NCBI GenBank assembly: GCA_937927195.1
Contig: CALBCY010000280.1
Coordinates: forward strand, 1-35,720
Source: an uncultured Chitinophagales bacterium
GTDB lineage: Bacteria > Bacteroidota > Bacteroidia > Chitinophagales > UBA2359
Direction of reading: 5' to 3'
DNA length: 35,720 bases
The first letter of the stretch is position 1. Every line of letters begins with the position of its first letter. Shown piece after piece: positions 26,001-35,000 of the stretch. The position numbers were made by a program, and so were the translations under genes. The notes under the pieces were generated by a model that made no database searches, had not been told where the DNA came from, and saw only the letters and a list, made by a program, of their open reading frames with translations.

Positions 26001-29000
26001 TCGTACCAGATCCAGATTGTGAGTCAATCGCAGGAACAGTATTCATGGATGCAGATGAGGACGGTTGTCCAGACGATGCCGCTTCAGGCGTTGAAGGAGT
26101 TGCTGTTGAATTATTGGAATGTAACAACGACGGAACAACAACCCCTGTCGGCTCAACAGTGACAGGAACGGATGGAACATACGAATTCGGTCCAAGCGAT
26201 GACGGAGGCAACTTATGCTTAGATCCAGATGCAACTTATCAGGTTGAAATTTCAGGTTTACCAGCTGGTTACAGCAACAGCACTGGAGACGGTGCATCAT
26301 GTGATGGAAGCGCAGATGACTCACCAGCAAATGATGGTGTCTCAGCATGTGTAGATCCAGAAGATGATGATGCAAATGATGGAGACGATGACGAGCATGT
26401 AGACTTTGGAATCGTACCAGATCCAGAATGTGTTGTGGACGGTGGAACACTTGCTGGTGGACCATTCGAATTCTGTGTGATAAATGGAACAGCGGATTTC
26501 ATTCCTGCTGGTTCAATTACTTTAACAGGAAATGTTGGAAGTACTTCTCAATGGCTAATAACTGATATTGACGGAGCTATTCTTGGTTTACCTGAAAGTC
26601 CGTATGATGTCAATTTTGACGAAGCTGGTCCAGGCACATGTTTACTTTGGAATATTTCTTATGAGGCTGGAATTACAGGTTTGGAGCCTGGTGAAAATGT
26701 CTCAGATCTTGAAGGTTGTTTCGATATTTCAAATGATCCAATCTCAGTGATAAGAACTGAATGTTGTGAGTCAATCGCAGGAACAGTATTCGTGGATGCA
26801 AATGAGGATGGTTGTCCAGACGATGCCGCTTCAGGAATGGAAGGAGTCGATGTTGAATTGTTTGAATGCAATGAAGATGGTTCTACTACTTCTGTAGGTA
26901 CGGCAACAACTGGAGCAGACGGTTCTTATGAGTTCGGTCCAAGCGATGATGGAGGAAACTTATGTCTTAATCCAGATGCAACTTATCAGGTTGAAATTTC
27001 AGGCTTGCCAGCCGGTTATAGCAACAGCACCGGAGACGGCGCATCATGTGATGGCAGCGCAGACGACTCACCAGCAAATGATGGTGTCTCAGCATGTGTA
27101 GATCCAGAAGATGACGACGCAGATGACGGAGACGATGATGAGCATGTAGACTTTGGAATCGTTCCAGATCCAGATTGCGAATCAATGGCAGGTATCGTCT
27201 TTATGGACGGTGAAAATGACGGATGTCAAGACAGCTCTGTTGATGGTGTTGAAGGCATTACTGTTGAATTGTTAGAATGTAATGCTGACGGATCAACCAG
27301 TCCTGCTGGTTCTACTACCACAGGTGCAGACGGTTCTTACGAGTTTGGCCCAACAGATGAAGGTGGAAACATTTGTCTTGATCCAGATGCAACTTATCAG
27401 GTACAAATATCAGGTCTTCCTGACGGATATACCAACAGTACAGGCGATGCAATAGGATGCCTTGGAGCTTCTGATGACTCTCCAGCAAATGATGGTGTTT
27501 CAGATTGCTATGATCCTGAAGATGATGATATGACCGATGGTAACGATGACGAACATGTTGATTTCGGAATTACGCCTGAAGAGGAGTCTGATCCTTCGAT
27601 CGACATAGAGAAATTGACCAACGGAAATCAAGCAGATGGAGCTTCGGATGCTGATGTACCTACAATTGCTACAGGTAACCCTGTAACGTGGACTTACATT
27701 GTAACCAATGACGGTAATGTAGACCTTGCAAATGTTGTTGTTTCAGATGATGTCGAAGGCATGGTTTGTGAAATTGACTTCCTTGCTGCTGGAGATTTTA
27801 CAACTTGTACAATGAATGGAATTGCAGGAGAAGGTCTCTATTCAAATATGGGTTCTGTAACAGGAACACCAGTTGATGAAAATGGAGACCCAACGGGCGA
27901 TCCAGGAGTAGAAGATGAAGATCCATCTCACTACGAAGGAGAAGACGATGATTTTGCTGGAATTGACATTGAGAAATTGACCAATGGCAACCAAGCAGAT
28001 ATGGCTACTGATTCAGATGTGCCTTCAATTGCTGCTGGTTCAAGTGTTACATGGACTTACATCGTAACAAATACAGGTTCTTTGGATTTAGCAGATGTAA
28101 TGGTTACAGATAATATGGAAGGCATGGTTTGCAATATTGAATTGCTTCCTGCTGGTGAAACCACAACTTGTACCATCGAAGGAATTGCGGAAGCTGGATT
28201 GTACAGCAATATGGGTACTGTAACAGGAACACCAGTTGATGAGAATGGAGATCCAACAGGTGATCCTGAAGTAGAAGATGAAGATCCATCTCACTACGAT
28301 GGTGACACTCCTGGTTGCATCGATCCTACAGCATGTAACTACGATGCTACAGCTACGGTTTCTGATGATTCATGTGATTATGGAGATGCAACTTGTCCAG
28401 AACCATGTAATGTGATTGAAGGATGTACAGACCCAACTGCATGTAACTATGATGCTGCTTCCAATTGTGAAGATGGTTCTTGTATTACACCGGATGGTTG
28501 TACAGACCCAACAGCCTGTAACTACAACGAATTGGCTGCTTGTGACAACGGGTCATGTGATTATGGCGATACAACTTGCCCTGATCCATGTAATGTGATT
28601 GAAGGTTGTACAGATGCCACAGCATGTAACTACAACCCAGTTGCGACTTGCGAAGATGGTTCTTGTGAAACACCAGATGGTTGTACAGATGCCACTGCTT
28701 GTAACTACAATCCATTGGCTTCTTGTGATAATGGATCTTGTGATTATGGCAATACATCTTGTCCGGATCCTTGTAATGTTATCGTAGGTTGTACAGATGC
28801 AACTGCTTGTAACTACAGTCCAATCGCGAATTGTGACGATGGTGCTTGTACTTATGAGGAATGTACAGGTTGTACAGATCCACAAGCTTGTAACTACGCT
28901 CCAAATGCAACGATTGATGGTGGCTTCTGCGACTATGGTGATACAACTTGTCCTGATCCTTGCATGGTGATTGAAGGTTGTACGAGCCCTACTGCATGTA

Positions 29001-32000
29001 ACTTCATGCCAGGTGCAAATTGCGACGATGGTTCTTGTAATGAACCTGATGGTTGTACAGATGTTACAGCTTGTAACTACAATCCACTAGCAGAATGCGA
29101 CAATGGTTCTTGTGAATACGGCGTAGACGGTTGTCCAGATCCATGTAATGTTGCATTAGGTTGTACAGATGCTATGGCTTGTAACTACATGCCTTTGGCT
29201 ACTTGTGAGGATGGTTCATGTGATTACACTTGCAATGAAATGTTTGACCTTGCTTTGGTGAAACAATTGGCCGCAGGTCAAGATATGAATGTCGCAGCAG
29301 GAGATTTGGTTACTTATACGATTACTGTATTTAACCAAGGAGACATTACAGCTGATAATATTGAAATCACTGATTACCTACCAGCAGGTGCAAGATTGGC
29401 TGATGTAGATTGGAACGATTTAGGTGCAACTGCTAATACTTTGTTGACAGCGGGCAATGGTTTACCAGCAGCGGGCTTAATGCCACAGGCTTCTATAAGT
29501 GTAAACATTACCATAGAATTACCAGCACCGCTTCCAGCAGGAACTAGCCTTGTTAACTTTGCTGAAATTTCAGATGCAACAGATGACAATGGTGATCCTG
29601 TAGAGGACATCGATTCAACGCCAGATGACATGAATGACGACAATTATGTTACTGATGATGAAATCGACGAAGATGGAAATGCGGGTGGCGATGAAGATGA
29701 TCACGATGCTGAAGAAGTAATCATTGATCCATTCGATTTGGCTTTGATTAAGAAATTAGCTGACGGACAAAGTTCTTCTGTTACAGCGGGTGAATTGGTG
29801 ACATACACCATAACGGTTTACAACCAAGGAGCAGTAGCAGCTGACAATATTCAAATTGTTGACTACATTCCTGTTGGTATGGAATTGGCAGATGATGCTT
29901 GGACTCAATCAGGAGACAATGCAGTAACTACCTTAAATACACCAGGCGGATTGGCTGCAGGTGATGAGACAGAAGTTAACATTACATTATTGGTTCTTAA
30001 CGGAGCAGTTGGTGAGCTTGTTAACTGGGCTGAAATTTCAGCAGCAACAGATGACAATGGAAATCCTCAAGAGGACATCGATTCAACTCCTGATGATACC
30101 AATGACGACAACTATGTAACGGATAATGAAACTGGCGGCGACGGCAATAATGGTGGAGATGAAGATGATCACGATCCTGCTGAGGTTACAGTTGAAGCAT
30201 ACGTTGACCTTGAATTAGAGAAAGATGGCGACAGAACTACTGTTTCTATTGGTGATGAAATGACATACACCATAGTTGTTGAGAACATCAACGATCCTGC
30301 TAACGGATTGGTTTATGATGCCAACAATGTGGAGGTGCTTGAAGACCTTCCAGCTGGAGTTGTATTCACAGGATACACTTCTTCTCAAGGAGCATACAAC
30401 AGCGGAACAGGTATCTGGAATGTTGGAACCATTGCAAATGGTGAAACAGCAACGCTAGAAATCACTGTTATGATTATTGGTGATGGTGAAATTGTAAACG
30501 TGGCTGAAATTTCAAATGCTGATGAAACGGACATTGATTCAACTCCTGGAAACAACGATCCAGAAGAAGACGATCAGGACGATCATCCAGTGAACAGCAG
30601 CACGATTGACCTTTCATTGACGAAGACAACTCCAGATCAATTGGTGAATGTTGGAGATCAAATCTCTTATTCAATCAGCATTTCTAATGCTGGACCAAGT
30701 ACTGCGACTGGCGTAAGCATTGCGGATCCACTTCCAATTCAATTATCAAATCCAGTTGACATCAACTATGATGGTGAGCTTAACGGTAGTGTAATTGTTT
30801 GGGATGATTTGACAATCGAGGCTGGTGAAACAATTGAGTTAACTTTCTTTGCAACTGTAGAGGAAGGTGGAACAATTACGAACATCGCTGAGATCATTGA
30901 TCACAACGAACCAGACATTGATTCTGATCCAGACAATGAAGATGAAACGGAAGATGATCAAGATGAAGTAATCATTACTACTCCGCTTGTGGACATTGAA
31001 TTGACTAAGATTGTTGCAGATGACATGGTTAATGTTGGCGATGAAGTAACATTCACGATTGAAGTAAGCAACAATGGTCCTAATAATGGAACAGGTGTTG
31101 AAGTAACTGAAAACCTTCCAAATGGAATGTTATTAATTTCAGCAGATCCTTCAAAAGGAAACTACAATACCAACAGTGGTATATGGGAAGTTGGAGATCT
31201 TGCAGCAGGTGAGGCAGAATACTTAACAATCACAGTGATCTTATTGAACCCAGGTTCTTACATCAATGTAGCAGAAGTTACTGCTCATGATCAAGATGAC
31301 ATCGACTCTGAGCCAAACAACGACGACGGTGATCAAGACGAAGATGATGAGGACAATGCTCCAGTTGAAGCAGTCTTGATCGATCTAGAATTGAACAAGG
31401 AAGATGGTGTTTTAGTAGTTGAAACTGGAGATCAGGTAGACTACACAATCACGCTTATCAATGTCTATAATGAAGACCTAGGATTGATTTATGATGCAAC
31501 GGAGGTTGAAGTACTAGACTATTTACCAGCTGGTTTGGATTATGTAGGATTTACTGCAACTGCAGGATCATACAATCCAGGAACTGGAGTTTGGGACATT
31601 GGAGCCATTGCCAGTGGTGAAACAGTTACTTTGGTAATCAGCACGATTGTTACTGCAACAAGTGGTGAAATTAACAACATCGCTCAGGTAATTAATGCAA
31701 ATGAACCAGACATCGACTCTGAACCTAACAATGACGACGGCGATCAGTCTGAAGATGATGAAGACAATGATCCTTTGGTCATTCAAGAGCCAATCTTGAA
31801 CAGCTTGGGTGATTACGTTTGGTTGGATGCAGATGAAGATGGTGTTCAGGATGCAAATGAAGATCCTATAGAAGGCGTTGAAGTTAACCTGTATGATGGT
31901 GACGGAAACTACTTAGGAACGACTACTACTGATGAAGATGGTTACTACATCTTTGAAGACTTACCAGATGGAGACTACTATGTTGAATTCGGAGAGGTTG

Positions 32001-35000
32001 ATGGCTTAGATTTAACGACAGCCAACAACGGAGACGAAGACGAAGACTCAGATGTTGATGGAAGCAATGGTGCAGGAACAACTGCTACGATAAGCTTATC
32101 AGGTGGAGAGCACTATCCAGATCTAGATGCAGGATTCGTTCCTGAAGAAGATGTGTTGAACAGCCTTGGAGATTATGTTTGGTTGGATGCAGATGAAGAT
32201 GGTATTCAAGATGGAAATGAAGATCCTATAGAAGGCGTAGAAGTTAACCTTTACGATGGTGACGGAAACTACTTAGGAACGACCTACACAGATGAAGATG
32301 GTTACTACATATTTGAAGACTTACCAGATGGAGACTACTATGTTGAATTCGGAGAGGTTGATGGCTTAGATTTAACGACAGCCAACAACGGAGACGAAGA
32401 CGAAGACTCAGATGTTGATGGAAGCAATGGAGCTGGAACAACAGCTACGATTAGTTTATCAGGTGGAGAACATTATCCAGATCTAGATGCAGGATTCGTT
32501 CCTGAAGACGATGTGTTGAACAGCCTTGGAGATTATGTTTGGTTGGATTCAAATGGAGACGGTATACAAGACAATGGTGAAAGCCCAATTGCAGGTGTTC
32601 CGGTTAATCTGTATGATGGTGACGGAAACTTCCTAGGAACGACAACTACAGACCAAGACGGATATTACATCTTTGAAGACTTGCCAGATGGAGATTACTA
32701 TGTAGTCTTTGACTCAGTTCCAGGATTGGATTTCACAAGTCCAGGACAAGGGGAGGCAGATGAAGACAGTGATGCGGGTATTGGTGGACAAAGTCCTACA
32801 GTAAGCTTGAGTGGTGGAGAACACAACCCAACAATCGATGCTGGATATGTTCCAGCAGAAGAGGTGCTAAACAGCCTTGGAGATTACGTTTGGTTGGATG
32901 CTGACGGAGATGGTGTACAGGACCTTAACGAAACACCAATTTCGGGTGTGGAGGTAGACTTGTACAGTGCCGACGGAACCTACTTAGGTACAACTACAAC
33001 TGATGCCAATGGTTATTACATCTTTGAAGACTTACCAGATGGTAATTACTATGTAGTCTTTGACTCGGTTGACGGATTGGTATTCACCGATTCTAATCAA
33101 GGTGGAGACGACGAGCTTGACAGTGATGCAGGAAGCAATGGTGTTAGTCATGTAACCAACTTAAGTGGTGGTGAGCATGATGGTAGCATTGATGCAGGTT
33201 ATCAGGAAGAAGGAGCTATTTGTGATGCTCCAACTGAATGCCCATCAGAGGATGTTTGTACAGAGCCAATGACGACAATTGAAATTTGCCCAGACTGGTG
33301 TTTAGAAGGAAATTTCATAATTGATGAAGTTGAATCTACATTTGATTGTGCCATTCAAGAATTGCCAAATGGTTGCTTTGCATACACACCACTTCCAGGA
33401 ATGGAAAGCCTTGGATATGATTATTTATATGTTCATGCGACCTCGGCAGATGGTTCTGAATGTGTGGAAACAACTATTTATGTACACATTGGCGGCTGTA
33501 CTCCAAACAATCCACCAGTTGCTGTTGACGATTATTACACAACGCCTCAAAATACTCCAGTAACAATTGAAGTTCTTGGAAATGATTATGACCTTGACGG
33601 TGATGTTGTTTACATCTGTAATGTTGCAGGAGATGCTCAAGCATCAAACGGAACAGTTACATTGACAGCTACAGGATTTGTTTATACGCCGAATGATGGT
33701 TTCTACGGTACTGATTCATTTACATACACAATTTGTGATGGAAACGGCGGTACAGATCAAGCAACGGTTTACATAACAGTTCCTGAACCAGATCAGCCTT
33801 GTAATGTTGAGGATATAACACTTTGCGTTGCACCATTTGCTGGAGGTTCTGTTCCAACTGAAATTTGTTTGGATCCTTGTGAGGGATACGCTATTGCCGA
33901 TCTTAACAGCACCTTTACATGTGGATTAGAACAAACTGGACCACACTGCTTTACATACCTTCCATTGCCATCCTTCTTAGGTGACAATACGATTACTGTA
34001 GCCTACTGTAACGAGGCTGGAGAATGTGAAACAGTTTATGTGAACATCACTGTATCTAACAATTGTAACGGTCCGGTAAACAACCCACCAGTTGCTGTTG
34101 ATGATAGTTATAGCACGCCTCAAAATACACCAGTAACGGTCAATGTTTTAGGAAATGATTATGACAATGATGGCGACCAGATTTACATCTGCAATGTTGC
34201 AGGAGATGCTCAGGCAGCAAACGGAACAGTTACTTTAACTGCAAGCGGTTTTGTATATACGCCGAACAGCGGATTCTATGGCACTGACTCATTTACTTAC
34301 ACCATCTGTGATGGAAATGGAGGATCAGATCAAGCAACAGTTTACATAACCGTTCCTGAACCAAACCAACCATGCAATGTAAATGACATCAGCTTATGTG
34401 TTGAACCATTTGGTGACGGAACAGTTCCAACTGAAATTTGCTTAGATGCTTGTGATGGATATTCCATCACTGATTTAAGCAGCATATTTAATTGTGGATT
34501 GGAGCAAAATGGAGCTCACTGCTTTACTTATTTACCATTGCCATCATTCCTTGGTGACAATACAATTACAGTCAATTACTGTAACTCTGACGGAGAATGC
34601 CAGACAGTAAATGTGAACATTACAGTTTCAAACAACTGTAACGGTCCAGTCAATACTCCACCAGTTGCAGTAGATGATAGTTATACAACTGCTCAAAACA
34701 CGCCGGTAACGGTGAATGTTTTAGGCAATGACTATGACAATGACGGTGACCAACTTTACATCTGCAATGTTGCAGGAGATGCACAAGCAGCGAATGGAAC
34801 AGTAACCTTGACAGCAAGTGGATTTATCTACACGCCGAATTCAGGTTTCTATGGTACGGACTCTTTCACTTACACTATTTGCGATGGAAATGGTGGAACA
34901 GATCAAGCAACAGTTTACATCACCGTTACGCAAGATTATTGCGAGACTGAAGACATGGCTATCTGCTTGCCTCCATTCAATGCAAACACGACAGCTACAG

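Noticed and set aside
18173-27598. CRISPR array or satellite DNA because of the regular ~400-nt period
   Set aside because: The period is a multiple of three, all units are coding in one frame, and there are no short identical repeats with unique spacers.
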